NCBI GenBank assembly: GCA_002840435.1
Contig: PHAT01000008.1
Span: 1 to 64,000, forward strand
From: Deltaproteobacteria bacterium HGW-Deltaproteobacteria-6
GTDB taxonomy: Bacteria; Desulfobacterota; Syntrophia; Syntrophales; Smithellaceae
Length of the DNA stretch: 64,000 bases
Reading direction: 5' to 3'
Shown piece by piece: positions 45,653-54,537 of the stretch. The translations under genes and the position numbers were made by a program. Position 1 is the first letter of the stretch. The number at the start of each line of letters is the position of its first letter. The notes beneath the pieces are model-generated. The model did no database searches, had not been told where the DNA came from, and saw only the letters and a list, made by a program, of their open reading frames with translations.

Positions 45653-46663
45653 CTACGACCAGATACCGGCTATTTGAGCCCGGCAATACGGGCAACGGCC
45701 GTCCCGGAGATGAAAGCTTTGTAATCCCATATAATGCCTTTCGATGACGGGTTTTTTACACTGATGGCAATAGGTGTTGACGCCCTCCATGACATTGCCC
45801 ATGTAAATGTGATGCAGGCCGGCCTGCTCACCGATTTGTTTGGCGCGATGCAATGTGGCAAGCGGGGTTGCAGGATGATCGGAAAATTCATAATCCGGAT
45901 GAAAACGGCTGATGTGCCAGGGGATCATGCGATCCACACCCGCAAGAAATTCGGCAATTTGCTTTAATTCATTATCCGAATCATTTTCGCCGGGAATCAC
46001 CAGCGTCGTTACTTCAACCCAGACACCCAGAGCCTTCATCCCGGAAATCGTGTCCAGCACCGGCTGCAGACGGGCTTTGCAGTTTTTTTTGTAGGATGCC
46101 TCGCTGAAACTTTTCAAATCCACATTGGCCGCGGCAAGATACGGTTTGATGGTTGCCAGCGCCTGATTCGTCATATATCCGTTGGTGACGAACACGTTAG
46201 ACAACCCCGCCTCCATTGCCAACTGTGCCGTATCAAATGCATACTCGAAGAAAATGGTCGGTTCCGTGTAGGTGTAGGATATGCTCCGGCAGCTATTTTT
46301 TACGGCATCGTCGACCACCTGCCGGGGCAAAACTTCGCGGCCGGATTGAACATGGCCATTCTTTGCGGATACCTGGGAAATTTGCCAGTTCTGGCAGAAA
46401 CCGCATTTAAAATTGCAGCCGATTGTGGCAATGGAATAAGACCGGGTGCCGGGCAGAAAATGATACAGCGGCTTTTTTTCGATGGGGTCGACATGGGCCG
46501 CGATCACATCCGCATATACCATGGTGTTTAAAACGCCCTGCACGTTTTGCCGGACGCCGCACACACCAAACTTCGATTCTGATATTTTGCATTCATGCGC
46601 GCACAGATAACAATGCACCTTTTGATTATCCAGCTTTTCCCACAAACGGGCTTCTCTGATCAT
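45653..46663 (-). CDS. amrS: AmmeMemoRadiSam system radical SAM enzyme
   Basis: The 336-residue enzyme has the radical SAM motif CNFKCGFC near residue 63, the N-terminal CYLCAHECKI and CGVRQN segments, PIEKKPLYHFLPG and a C-terminal CPYCRAQIAG zinc-like pair. These identify AmrS, which modifies an unknown target with AmmeMemoRadiSam partners; no partner gene (MEMO1, AMMECR1) is in the window. The start at 46663 follows GGGAGG; ATG 46714 would add 17 residues. A C10 run lies upstream at 46729-46738. Confidence 0.9.
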   Translation of the reverse strand: MIREARLWEKLDNQKVHCYLCAHECKISESKFGVCGVRQNVQGVLNTMVYADVIAAHVDPIEKKPLYHFLPGTRSYSIATIGCNFKCGFCQNWQISQVSAKNGHVQSGREVLPRQVVDDAVKNSCRSISYTYTEPTIFFEYAFDTAQLAMEAGLSNVFVTNGYMTNQALATIKPYLAAANVDLKSFSEASYKKNCKARLQPVLDTISGMKALGVWVEVTTLVIPGENDSDNELKQIAEFLAGVDRMIPWHISRFHPDYEFSDHPATPLATLHRAKQIGEQAGLHHIYMGNVMEGVNTYCHQCKKPVIERHYMGLQSFHLRDGRCPYCRAQIAGIWS

Positions 46664-46807
46664 GACAGCCTCCCGCAATATTCTTAAATGCTTCCGGACA
46701 TTCGATTGTATCATTGCCGGTCAGGTCACCCCCCCCCCGTTTACAGAAAGCAGCAACGGCAACAGGATAAGGTTCTGCGGCCGGGGTGATCGGACATTCG
46801 GGAAAAT

Positions 46808-47428
46808 CTATTCAGCAGATCGCTGTCCATAATCCAACCGCGATGAATAACCCGGAATATCCGCATCGGAGCACATAAAAATCCGCGTACCGGCGAGGCT
46901 TTCTTCAAGGGTCGACTCAACTTTACGATATTTCCAGTGCAATATTTTTTCATCATACGCTTCGAATTCCTGAATTATTTTTTTATGCTCTTCCTGTAAA
47001 AAATATTGCGCAGCAGGGGTGAAAAAATGTTTATCTTCTTTGAGAATATGTCCGGGATAAAAGGTAATCAATTCCTGAAGGCAACCGATGATTTCCTGTA
47101 TCGTATCAACCCCTGCAAAATATCTTTCGGTTGCAAGTATCCATCTGCCCACAATCGAACGGGAATACTGGTGTTCCTCGACAAGTTCATTCATCATCTC
47201 CAAATGTTCTTTGGAAATACTTTTTTTTCTGAGTTCCCGGAAAACAATATTCTCTTCTTTCCCATGGTGAGCGAGATCCGCGTAGGTGCGGATAAAATCG
47301 ATGGACATCTCTATCGCTACGGGATCGATCCGGCGCATCCCTTTAATTTTTTCGACCTCGGATTGAAATACGGTCAGCGTGTTATTGATAACCCGGTGTT
47401 CTTCCCGTAAAAGCTTCATGGCATTCAT
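46808..47428 (-). CDS. Hemerythrin-domain protein
   Basis: The 206-residue helical protein has iron-ligand histidines in LLREEHRVI near 11, DLAHHGKEENIVF near 53 (His and Glu), EEHQYSR near 86 and FYPGHILKEDKHFF near 128. This set fits a di-iron oxygen- or NO-binding site. It may sense or scavenge oxygen, NO or iron in this stress cluster. The start follows AGGAGG. The C-terminal 40 residues are unrelated to the domain. Confidence 0.92.
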   Translation of the reverse strand: MNAMKLLREEHRVINNTLTVFQSEVEKIKGMRRIDPVAIEMSIDFIRTYADLAHHGKEENIVFRELRKKSISKEHLEMMNELVEEHQYSRSIVGRWILATERYFAGVDTIQEIIGCLQELITFYPGHILKEDKHFFTPAAQYFLQEEHKKIIQEFEAYDEKILHWKYRKVESTLEESLAGTRIFMCSDADIPGYSSRLDYGQRSAE

Positions 47429-47580
47429 TGTTGCCTCCTGTTTATCCGCAATGGATCTCCGACATTTTTCGGCGCTTCAGGTAGTTTATGCCGGCCATCT
47501 TTCGCCCTGAAAATAACCGGTCCTTTTAACAACCGCGGAACATCGTTATTTCCGTATTTCAAGCAGTTGCGTTTAAAAAG

Positions 47581-48081
47581 TCATTTCTCTTTTTGTTCAT
47601 CCATCTCCAGGGCGGAGGAAAGCAGTTTAAGCGTGATACCCAGAATCAGGATAACGGTAACGTTCACGATAAGTTCGATCATGGCATTAATGAAGTTCTG
47701 CCCCTGAAGTGTTTCCACGGATAGTTTTGCGCTGATGGACAGAATACCCCGTGTGGCCGATACAATGCCGATATTGAGAAATGGACGAAGGGATGTTCTG
47801 TGTTCTTCAAGATAGTGGATCACGGTTCCCATGACTTCCATGACGATGATCACTAGCAGCAGATCGGAAACAAATCGGATGATTGCCTCCGCTGCTTTTC
47901 TCGGTTCATGCACATTCAGGATGATGGTGCTGAAGTCCCAGTAGCTGTAGAATAAAGAAACAAGAGCTGCCAGCAAAAAGCTGATTCCGACAAAAGCATA
48001 AAGGATGGAATCGCCGGTGCGCAGCATTTCTTTCGAATATCTGATGATAAAGTTTTTGAGCTTTTGATCCGTCCCGCTCAT
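47581..48081 (-). CDS. psiE: PsiE-family membrane protein
   Basis: The 166-residue protein has four membrane segments (near residues 25-45, 70-90, 105-125 and 138-158) with YSYWDF and HYLEEHRTSLRPFLNIGI, typical of the phosphate-starvation-inducible E family, whose exact function is unknown. The neighbouring upstream gene is the eRF1-like protein. The ribosome site (GAGGG) is rather distant. Confidence 0.85.
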   Translation of the reverse strand: MSGTDQKLKNFIIRYSKEMLRTGDSILYAFVGISFLLAALVSLFYSYWDFSTIILNVHEPRKAAEAIIRFVSDLLLVIIVMEVMGTVIHYLEEHRTSLRPFLNIGIVSATRGILSISAKLSVETLQGQNFINAMIELIVNVTVILILGITLKLLSSALEMDEQKEK

Positions 48082-48135
48082 GAATGTTCGCCCTCATTTG
48101 CCGTGCATTGAATTGTACCGGTCGGGAAGAGACTG

Positions 48136-48621
48136 TTATGGCTGCCGCGGGTGTGACGACGGCGATGTTTTCATTCTCTGGTGGGGTGATTCCACCAGGT
48201 TTAAGCCGTTTGGAACCTCCGCATTAAAATATTGGCAGACCATTGCCAGAACTTGATGATCGGTCATCCTGTCGGTGGTCCGTACGTCCGTTATCAGCCC
48301 GCCGAGATTATTCTTTTCCAGCTGTTTCCTGAGCTCATTTTTGGCCTCTCCCGGGCCAAAAATATAGACGGCGTCGGCATGGCGGATCATCTCAATAATT
48401 TTATTGTAAAAAATGCCGATATGCTCATTAAATTCATTTTCATGCCGGTCATCCGCCGGAATCTCCCTTGCTTTAAAAGGCCCTTTGAGCGTGGTGCTGC
48501 CTGCGGCCCGCGGATGTTTTTCAACTTCTGATTTGACGATCTTTAAAGTTGCGATTTCCTTTTCAAGCGTAATAATCACAGCCTTGCGATGATCAATCCA
48601 CAATCCGGTTTTTGCTGGCAT
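48136..48621 (-). CDS. eRF1-domain-like protein (bacterial archaeo-eukaryotic release factor family)
   Basis: The 161-residue protein starts at 48621 after AAAGGAGG. KTGLWIDHRKAVIITL, DRHENEFNEHIGIFYNKII and VYIFGPGEAKNELRKQL match short baeRF-type proteins, thought to be translation or ribosome rescue related. The conserved release-factor GGQ motif is not visible, so peptidyl-tRNA hydrolysis is unlikely. The role is unknown; stress association is inferred from the neighbours. Confidence 0.8.
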   Translation of the reverse strand: MPAKTGLWIDHRKAVIITLEKEIATLKIVKSEVEKHPRAAGSTTLKGPFKAREIPADDRHENEFNEHIGIFYNKIIEMIRHADAVYIFGPGEAKNELRKQLEKNNLGGLITDVRTTDRMTDHQVLAMVCQYFNAEVPNGLNLVESPHQRMKTSPSSHPRQP

Positions 48622-48639
48622 CAGTTCCTCCTTTATCAA

Positions 48640-48966
48640 AATTTCTTCTTTTTCAGCTCCTGCCGCCGGGTGTAAACGAGACGACCCGCACTCTTCCTTT
48701 TTAATTTTTGACGGATATACCTAAACAATTCTGAACACCCATCTGTTTGACTTGATCGATCTGGGCTTCAATTGCGTTGATGTGCTCCTCTTCATCATCA
48801 AGCGCATATATTTATTGATAATTATAAACATCCGACGGTCAATAACAATCCCAATAAAATCATAGTAGACTGAGAGGTATAATCTGCCACTGTGAAATCC
48901 GGGATGGAGATTAATGGCAAAATAGTCACCCGGAAAAAAACGGCATGGAAACATAAAGGTTCCCAT
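48640..48966. other. Intergenic stretch with bacterioferritin remnant
   Basis: Apart from the remnant described at 48701-48808 I see no gene. It separates the eRF1-like gene from the desaturase. Confidence 0.4.
48701..48808 (-). pseudogene. Bacterioferritin C-terminal remnant
   Basis: The minus strand reads ALDDEEEHINAIEAQIDQV then KQMGVQNCLGIS and a stop at 48701. Bacterioferritins end with the same pattern: an EEEH iron-ligand motif, a Glu/Gln-rich helix and an I-G-x-Q-N-[FYC]-L tail. A stop just upstream (48812-48814) and no related sequence further upstream show that only the last 35 codons survive. It is evidence of a lost iron-storage gene. Confidence 0.72.
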
Positions 48967-49923
48967 TCAAACATTAATGATCTTACCGGATTCTCTTTTT
49001 TCTTTCGGAAGGGGCCGGATGCTGCTGACAATTCCCAGCACCGACAAAAGGAGGATGAGATAATAAGTGATATCGACCTCATACCAGTAGAAACCATTAC
49101 GGTTGGAAATTGCATAATGATGATGGTTATTGTGCCACCCTTCTCCCAGCGTCAGAATCGCGAGAACGACATTGTTCCTGCTGGTGTCATCCGTATTATA
49201 TCTGCGAAAGCCGAACATATGATCAAAAGAGTTTATGGTGAATGTGGCATGCATCACCGCAATGCTGGAAATAAAAAATCCCCAGACCAGCATCTGTGTT
49301 CCGTTTGTTTTGAGCCCGGGAGCAAATACCGCAAGCCAATGACCGGCCCCAAAAAGCAGGATGGCAAATATAACGGGGACAACGATATCGAATCGGTTCA
49401 GCCATACAAGCTCGGGAAATTTCACCCAGTCTTTCACATATTCATATCGTGTTTTGAAATTCTCACGGTCAAGAACCCATCCGATATGAGCCCGGAAAAA
49501 GCCAAGTTGTGAAGGCGAATGAAGATCTTCAGGTTTATCGGAATAGGCATGATGATGCCTGTGATTGGCAGCCCACCATAATGGACCGCGTTGAAGGGCG
49601 GAATTTCCGAGAACCGCAAATAGAAATTGCATAATCCTGCTTGTTTGGAAAGTTCTGTGGGAAAAATAGCGGTGATAAAATCCCGTAATCGCGAACATGC
49701 GGACGACATAGAGCCCAATGGCTGTATTAACCGCAGTCCAACTCCAGCCGACGATGAATGGGGCCAAACATGTCAGGTGCAGCAGGGCCAGCGGTATACC
49801 GCGAACCAAGTCGTATCTTCCTTTTCTGCCGATTTTGACCAATTCCGGCGTGTCGGAATCGATCCACCTGGCCAGCGACCGTGCAGTTTGTGATCGTTTC
49901 AGGAATGCAAACATTTCTCTCAT
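48967..49923 (-). CDS. Acyl-CoA/acyl-lipid desaturase, membrane type
   Basis: The 318-residue enzyme has four hydrophobic segments and three histidine boxes: HRYFSH near 84, HRHHH near 122 and HNNHH near 260. It uses oxygen and a ferredoxin or cytochrome b5-like donor to put a cis double bond into a fatty acid. The start follows AAGGGG. The enzyme requires molecular oxygen, which fits with the oxygen-using multicopper oxidase and hemerythrin here and argues against a strictly anoxic life. Confidence 0.93.
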   Translation of the reverse strand: MREMFAFLKRSQTARSLARWIDSDTPELVKIGRKGRYDLVRGIPLALLHLTCLAPFIVGWSWTAVNTAIGLYVVRMFAITGFYHRYFSHRTFQTSRIMQFLFAVLGNSALQRGPLWWAANHRHHHAYSDKPEDLHSPSQLGFFRAHIGWVLDRENFKTRYEYVKDWVKFPELVWLNRFDIVVPVIFAILLFGAGHWLAVFAPGLKTNGTQMLVWGFFISSIAVMHATFTINSFDHMFGFRRYNTDDTSRNNVVLAILTLGEGWHNNHHHYAISNRNGFYWYEVDITYYLILLLSVLGIVSSIRPLPKEKRESGKIINV

Positions 49924-50272
49924 GGCAGAAACCCCTTAGTCATAAACCTGGTCTTGTTCTAATCCGCAATGAAGCCCCACAGAGCCGATTGAATTCTATT
50001 GTATTATCTGTAAAATTTAAAATGAATCCTTTTAAAGTCAATATACGGATGACCTCTTGTAGGGGCACAAGGCAAAGCAGCGGAGCGTGCATCATCTCAT
50101 TGATATAATTTATTTTATAATGATTTCCGATGTGCGACCACCCTCCTTTTCCATTTTTTTTTGATCGGCGGGCCCTTTTTTTACAAGCAGGCAAAATGGC
50201 CATAATGTAAAAATTTTTGTAATGTGAAAAAGTGGCGCAGGGATTGATTGCATTGTTTGTTTACCGGTTTTT

Positions 50273-50287
50273 TGCTGTTTGACAGCA
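50273..50287. promoter_or_regulatory. Inverted repeat over the candidate NHEJ promoter
   Basis: TGCTGT and ACAGCA are exact inverted repeats around a TTG centre and overlap the TTGACA box. The half-sites recall but do not match the LexA CTGT-n8-ACAG box. A repressor site is inferred. Confidence 0.4.
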
Positions 50288-50306
50288 GGTCTTTCGTGCA
50301 TACTTT
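50279..50306 (+). promoter_or_regulatory. Candidate promoter of the NHEJ operon
   Basis: TTGACA at 50279-50284 and a weak TACTTT at 50301-50306, spaced by 16 bases, lie 38 bases before the first Ku start. The -35 match is perfect; the -10 match is poor. Confidence 0.35.
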
Positions 50307-50344
50307 TATTAAAATAATTTAGAAAAACGTCTGGGGATTTTGCA

Positions 50345-51115
50345 ATGACAGGCAGAGCAATCTGGAAAGGAAATATCCATCTTGGACTCATTGACATCCC
50401 TGTAAAGCTGCATACCGCGGTCAAAGAAGAGCACATTCAATTCCACCTTCTTCACAAAAAAGATCATATCAAATTAAAGCAGCAAATGATCTGCGCGCAT
50501 GAAAAAGTGCCGGTGCCGCCCGAAGAGCAGATCCGGGGATTTAAACTGGACGACGGAAGATATATACTGGTCACGCCCTCGGAGCTTGCGGAAACGCTGC
50601 CCGAAGACAGCCGGGTCATTACCGTTCTGGAATTTGTCAAAGCCTCGCAAATCGATCCTCTCTTCATTTCACGCGGCTATTATCTGGAACCGGAGAACCG
50701 GGACAAAGCCTATCTGACGCTTGCCGCGGCGCTTGCCGATCTGGATGTGGAAGGCATCTGCACCTGGACCATGAGAAAGCGGTCCTATATCGGAGCCCTG
50801 CAGGTGAGCGGCAGGCTTCTCCGGCTCAACACGCTCCGGTACGCCGATGAAGTAATCCCTGCATCGTCACTTGACCTCCCACATACGTCAATATCGGAAA
50901 AAGAACTGCAGATCGCAAGCGACCTGATCGGCCACCTGACCGCTTCTTTTGAACCTCGGAAATTCGAAAATGAACACGAAAAGAAATTGCGGCAGTTGAT
51001 TGATAAAAAAGCACGGGGTGAAAAGATTGTGATCCTGCGGCCGCAGCGCCGGAAACCGACATCGCCTGACAAACTGCTGCAGGCGTTGGAAGCCAGTTTG
51101 AAAAAAGTCGCCTGA
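50345..51115 (+). CDS. ku: Ku protein 1
   Basis: The 256-residue protein belongs to the bacterial Ku family that forms a ring on DNA ends in non-homologous end joining. The core beta-barrel region (GRAIWKGNIHLGLIDIPVKL; YYLEPENRDKAYLTLAAAL near 115) spans about residues 1-220. The basic C-terminus (ILRPQRRKPTSPDKLLQALE then ASLKKVA) contains the ALEASLKK LigD-binding-type tail. A second, different Ku gene follows after 13 bases. Confidence 0.95.
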   Translation: MTGRAIWKGNIHLGLIDIPVKLHTAVKEEHIQFHLLHKKDHIKLKQQMICAHEKVPVPPEEQIRGFKLDDGRYILVTPSELAETLPEDSRVITVLEFVKASQIDPLFISRGYYLEPENRDKAYLTLAAALADLDVEGICTWTMRKRSYIGALQVSGRLLRLNTLRYADEVIPASSLDLPHTSISEKELQIASDLIGHLTASFEPRKFENEHEKKLRQLIDKKARGEKIVILRPQRRKPTSPDKLLQALEASLKKVA

Positions 51116-51128
51116 GGGAGAAACGTAA

Positions 51129-51911
51129 ATGGCCATGCAAAGTATATGGAGCGGAACGATCAGCTTCAGCCTGGTGGCAATTCCGGTGCAACTGGTCCGG
51201 GCGGTCAAGCCGGACCGGGTTTCTTTCCGCCTGCTGCACACCAAAGATTATTCTCCCCTCGCAAGAAGAATGTTTTGTCCCCGGGAGGAAAAGATCGTTT
51301 CGCCCGAGGACATCATCCGGGGATATGAAATCGGTCCCGATGCCTATATTACAGTCACGGATGAAGAGCTGGAATCCGTTTCCCCCGAGCGCAGCCGCAC
51401 GATCGAAATTGTCGAATTCGTGAATCTTCCCGATATCGATTCCATTTATTATGATCACCCCTACTACCTGGTGCCTTCCAAAGGCGGCGAAAAAGCGTAT
51501 CAGTTGCTGGCGGAGGTGATGCGCCGGACAAATAAAGCGGGGCTGGCTAAATTTGTTATGGGGGAACGGGAATATTTTGTCGCGATTAAAAATATCGAAG
51601 GGGCGCTGTCGCTGATCACCCTGCATTACAGTGAAGAAATTCTTCCCGATGACGGTATCCTGCCCCAAGCAAGCCCGGCCGATGCTTTAGAGACGGCCCG
51701 CATGAAAAAAATCATCAAGGAAATGATCGTCGGCTTCCATCCGGACCGCTACACCAATGAGCGCCGGAAAAGCATGCTGACGATTCTCAAAAAGAAGGCC
51801 AAAAAACAGCCTCCGGTTATGCCGCCCGAAGTCGCAGAGGAAGATGAAGGCCCCGTCGATCTGGTGGCGGCGCTGGAAGCCAGCATGCGGAAGGTGAAAA
51901 AGAAACGTTGA
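51129..51911 (+). CDS. ku: Ku protein 2
   Basis: The 260-residue second Ku shares the fold (QSIWSGTISFSLVAIPVQLV; YDHPYYLVPSKGGEKAY near 112) but is clearly diverged from Ku1. It also ends with ALEASMRKVKKKR. The pair is next to each other and to the LigD genes, which suggests a heterodimer rather than a recent duplication. Its stop overlaps the TTG start of the next gene. Confidence 0.95.
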   Translation: MAMQSIWSGTISFSLVAIPVQLVRAVKPDRVSFRLLHTKDYSPLARRMFCPREEKIVSPEDIIRGYEIGPDAYITVTDEELESVSPERSRTIEIVEFVNLPDIDSIYYDHPYYLVPSKGGEKAYQLLAEVMRRTNKAGLAKFVMGEREYFVAIKNIEGALSLITLHYSEEILPDDGILPQASPADALETARMKKIIKEMIVGFHPDRYTNERRKSMLTILKKKAKKQPPVMPPEVAEEDEGPVDLVAALEASMRKVKKKR

Positions 51912-52813
51912 ATAGAAAAGCGGCTCAGATTGCAGGAAGAAACCTGTCTTTATCCAACCTGGAAAAGGTCCTCTATCCTTCCACCGGGTTCACGAAGGCC
52001 CACGTTCTGGAATACTACCGGCTTGCCGCCCCGTTTATTCTTCCGCATCTCGCGGACCGGGCGCTGACCTTAAAACGTTATCCCGACGGCGTGGCAAACG
52101 ACTATTTTTTTGAAAAGCGCTGTCCCGTCCACCGACCGTCCTGGGTGGCCACGGCGGAAATCGCACGCGACAGCGGCGGGCCCATGACGGTCTGTCTGGT
52201 AAATGATCTGGATACGCTGATGTGGGTGGAAAATCTGGCCGCACTGGAGCTGCATGTGCCGCTTTCGCGCGCGGCCGCGCCGGAAAATCCGGATGCCGTC
52301 GTTTTTGATCTCGACCCCGGTCCCGGCGCCGGCCTTCCGGATTGTCTGCGTGTGGCGCTGATCCTGCGGGATCTGCTTGCCGGGTTAAAGCTTGCTTGTA
52401 TTCCCAAAACATCGGGGATGAAGGGGCTTCATGTGCTGGTTCCCCTGAATCACAAAGAAACAACATTCGACAACACCAAGAAATTTTCCAAATCCGTGGC
52501 CCAGGTGCTGGAGCGCAACTATCCGGACCTGGTCACATCCAAAATGGCCAAGGAGCAGCGGATCAAAAAAGTTTTCATTAACTGGTCTCAAAATGATTCG
52601 TCCAAGACCATAGTTTGCGTTTACTCCCTGCGGGCAGGCGATCATCCGACCGTCTCGTTTCCTCTGGCCTGGAAGGAACTGGAACATTTGGAAAGCAAAG
52701 GCGACCCGGATAAAATTCAGGTCGAACACGCCGAAGCCATCAGCCGCCTTAAGAAATCAGGCGATTTGTTTGCCGGGATGCTGACGGTGAAGCAGCGCCT
52801 CCCTTATTTATAA
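51908..52813 (+). CDS. ligD: LigD polymerase domain protein (PrimPol)
   Basis: The 301-residue stand-alone NHEJ polymerase fills gaps at DNA ends, preferring ribonucleotides in known cases. The catalytic DxD is in VVFDLDPGPG near 130 and the family motif KTSGMKGLHVLVPL near 165. The start is TTG at 51908, overlapping the Ku2 stop (TTGA), a tight coupling. In many bacteria this domain is fused to the ligase; here it is a separate gene. Confidence 0.94.
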   Translation: MNRKAAQIAGRNLSLSNLEKVLYPSTGFTKAHVLEYYRLAAPFILPHLADRALTLKRYPDGVANDYFFEKRCPVHRPSWVATAEIARDSGGPMTVCLVNDLDTLMWVENLAALELHVPLSRAAAPENPDAVVFDLDPGPGAGLPDCLRVALILRDLLAGLKLACIPKTSGMKGLHVLVPLNHKETTFDNTKKFSKSVAQVLERNYPDLVTSKMAKEQRIKKVFINWSQNDSSKTIVCVYSLRAGDHPTVSFPLAWKELEHLESKGDPDKIQVEHAEAISRLKKSGDLFAGMLTVKQRLPYL

Positions 52814-52908
52814 TACCCCTTAACGGGACGAGCGTTAATTCTCCGCAGTGGCTGCGATACCATAACGTTCATTTCATGCCCCGAGAGCTTGCTGCGAGGT
52901 GGTAGATT

Positions 52909-54510
52909 ATGGCCCTGAAAGATTACCTGTCCAAACGCAAATTCGGGAAGACGCCCGAACCTCCCGCCGCCCTTCATCCTGCGGGAGGCCGCCTTGTTTT
53001 TGTCGTGCAAAAGCACGCCGCCCGCGCACTGCACTATGATCTGCGGCTGGAGATGGAAGGCGTTTTGAAAAGCTGGGCCGTCCCGAAAGGCCCCTCGCTT
53101 GACCCCAGCCAGAAACGCCTGGCGGTCATGGTGGAAGATCATCCTTTCGATTACAAGGATTTTGAAGGCGTGATTCCGGAGGGAAACTACGGAGCGGGCA
53201 GCGTCATTATCTGGGACCGCGGCTTTTATTCCCATCCCGCCGAACCGGATGAAAACCACAGCGAAAAGCTTTTTCTGGAAGGGCTGAAAAAAGGGCATCT
53301 GACATTTATTCTGCACGGGCAAAAGTTGCAGGGGGAATTCGCGCTGGTTAAAACACGTCAGAATGAAAAGTCCTGGCTGCTTTTGAAAAAGCATGACCGC
53401 TATGCGACAACCGAAGACATTCTGAAAGACAACCGGTCCGTCGTCTCCCATGAGAATCTCGAAGACGTGACGCACCGCAATCCCGGGCGGCATCCAAAGC
53501 GGGAGAAGATTGATCAGATTCATTTACGCGAAACCCTGGAAAGTGAAGACCTGAAAGAGGCGCCTGTTGCGCCCATACCGCATCATATCCGGCCGATGCT
53601 CGCAACCCTGGCGAAAAAGTCTTTTGACCATCCGGACTGGATATTTGAAATGAAGTGGGACGGGTACCGGGCCATTGCCGAAATCGAAAACGGAACGGTT
53701 CGGCTGTATTCCCGAAACGGAATTTCGTTTGATAAAAAGTTTTCTCCCGTTTTTGCAGCGCTCACGACTTTCCCTATGGAGGCCGTGCTGGACGGTGAAA
53801 TTGTTGTAGTGGATCGTGAGGGACGTCCGGATTTTCAGATGCTTCAGGATTATCAAAAATCGGGGAAAGGCCATCTGGTCTATTACGTTTTTGATCTCCT
53901 TTATCTTCAGGGACATGATCTGACCGCCCTGCCCCTCTCAACGCGGAAAACGCTCCTGAAAAAAATCCTTCCGGCGTCTCCGAACGTAAAAATAAGCGAT
54001 CACATCGCCGCCGACGGCGCCGCGTTTTTCAAGGTTGTCAAGGATGCCGGGCTGGAGGGGATCATCGCCAAACACGCATCCAGTCTTTACTCCGCGGGCA
54101 AAAGAAGCGCAAAATGGCTTAAAATCAAGACGCACCTCACGCAGGAGGCCGTCATTGCCGGATTTACCGAACCCCGGGGCAGCCGGAACGATTTCGGCGC
54201 TCTTGTGCTGGGAGTATTTGAAGGGAAAGATCTGGTTTTTATCGGGCATACCGGCGGCGGATTCAGCGCCGGAATGCTCAAAGAAATCCGCGGAAAACTC
54301 AATCCCCTGATCCGCAGAAAATGTCCTTTTAAGACAGAACCCAAAACCAATACAGAGGTGACCTGGGTAAAGCCGTTGCTGGTTTGCGAAGTGGAGTTCC
54401 GCGGCTGGACTTCCGAGGGCCTGATGAGACAGCCGGTTTTTTCCAGGATGCGTGAGGATAAAGATGCTAAAGACGTGGTTCGGGAAACCGTCTCCGTCAC
54501 CGCCCCGTAA
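52909..54510 (+). CDS. ligD: LigD phosphoesterase and ATP-dependent DNA ligase
   Basis: The 533-residue protein joins an N-terminal 3'-phosphoesterase domain (about residues 25-175: HYDLRLEMEGVLKSWAV, then HPFDYKDFEGVIPEGNYG) to a ligase domain (about 220-530). The catalytic lysine is in EMKWDGYRA near 247, and DGEIVVVD near 300, GLEGIIAK near 382 and KWLKIK near 404 complete the ligase motifs. It seals double-strand breaks with the Ku proteins. The missing polymerase domain is supplied by the gene before it, 95 bases upstream. Confidence 0.95.
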   Translation: MALKDYLSKRKFGKTPEPPAALHPAGGRLVFVVQKHAARALHYDLRLEMEGVLKSWAVPKGPSLDPSQKRLAVMVEDHPFDYKDFEGVIPEGNYGAGSVIIWDRGFYSHPAEPDENHSEKLFLEGLKKGHLTFILHGQKLQGEFALVKTRQNEKSWLLLKKHDRYATTEDILKDNRSVVSHENLEDVTHRNPGRHPKREKIDQIHLRETLESEDLKEAPVAPIPHHIRPMLATLAKKSFDHPDWIFEMKWDGYRAIAEIENGTVRLYSRNGISFDKKFSPVFAALTTFPMEAVLDGEIVVVDREGRPDFQMLQDYQKSGKGHLVYYVFDLLYLQGHDLTALPLSTRKTLLKKILPASPNVKISDHIAADGAAFFKVVKDAGLEGIIAKHASSLYSAGKRSAKWLKIKTHLTQEAVIAGFTEPRGSRNDFGALVLGVFEGKDLVFIGHTGGGFSAGMLKEIRGKLNPLIRRKCPFKTEPKTNTEVTWVKPLLVCEVEFRGWTSEGLMRQPVFSRMREDKDAKDVVRETVSVTAP

Positions 54511-54537
54511 AAAAAGGCGCCACGGTAGAATAATCTT

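Larger units (their letters stand above)
49924..50344. other. Divergent promoter region between desaturase and NHEJ operon
   Basis: The 421 bases hold no gene. The Ku promoter candidate and the inverted repeat described separately are at 50273-50306. The desaturase promoter should be near 49940-50000. Confidence 0.5.

Noticed and set aside
44438-45724. A 428-codon plus-strand frame opposite the phosphoribosyltransferase and DJ-1 genes
   Set aside because: The minus strand encodes clearly conserved enzymes across the same bases; the plus frame is a codon-bias shadow.
46729-46738. A run of ten C residues
   Set aside because: It lies between two genes without a paired stem; more likely a slippage tract than a regulatory site.
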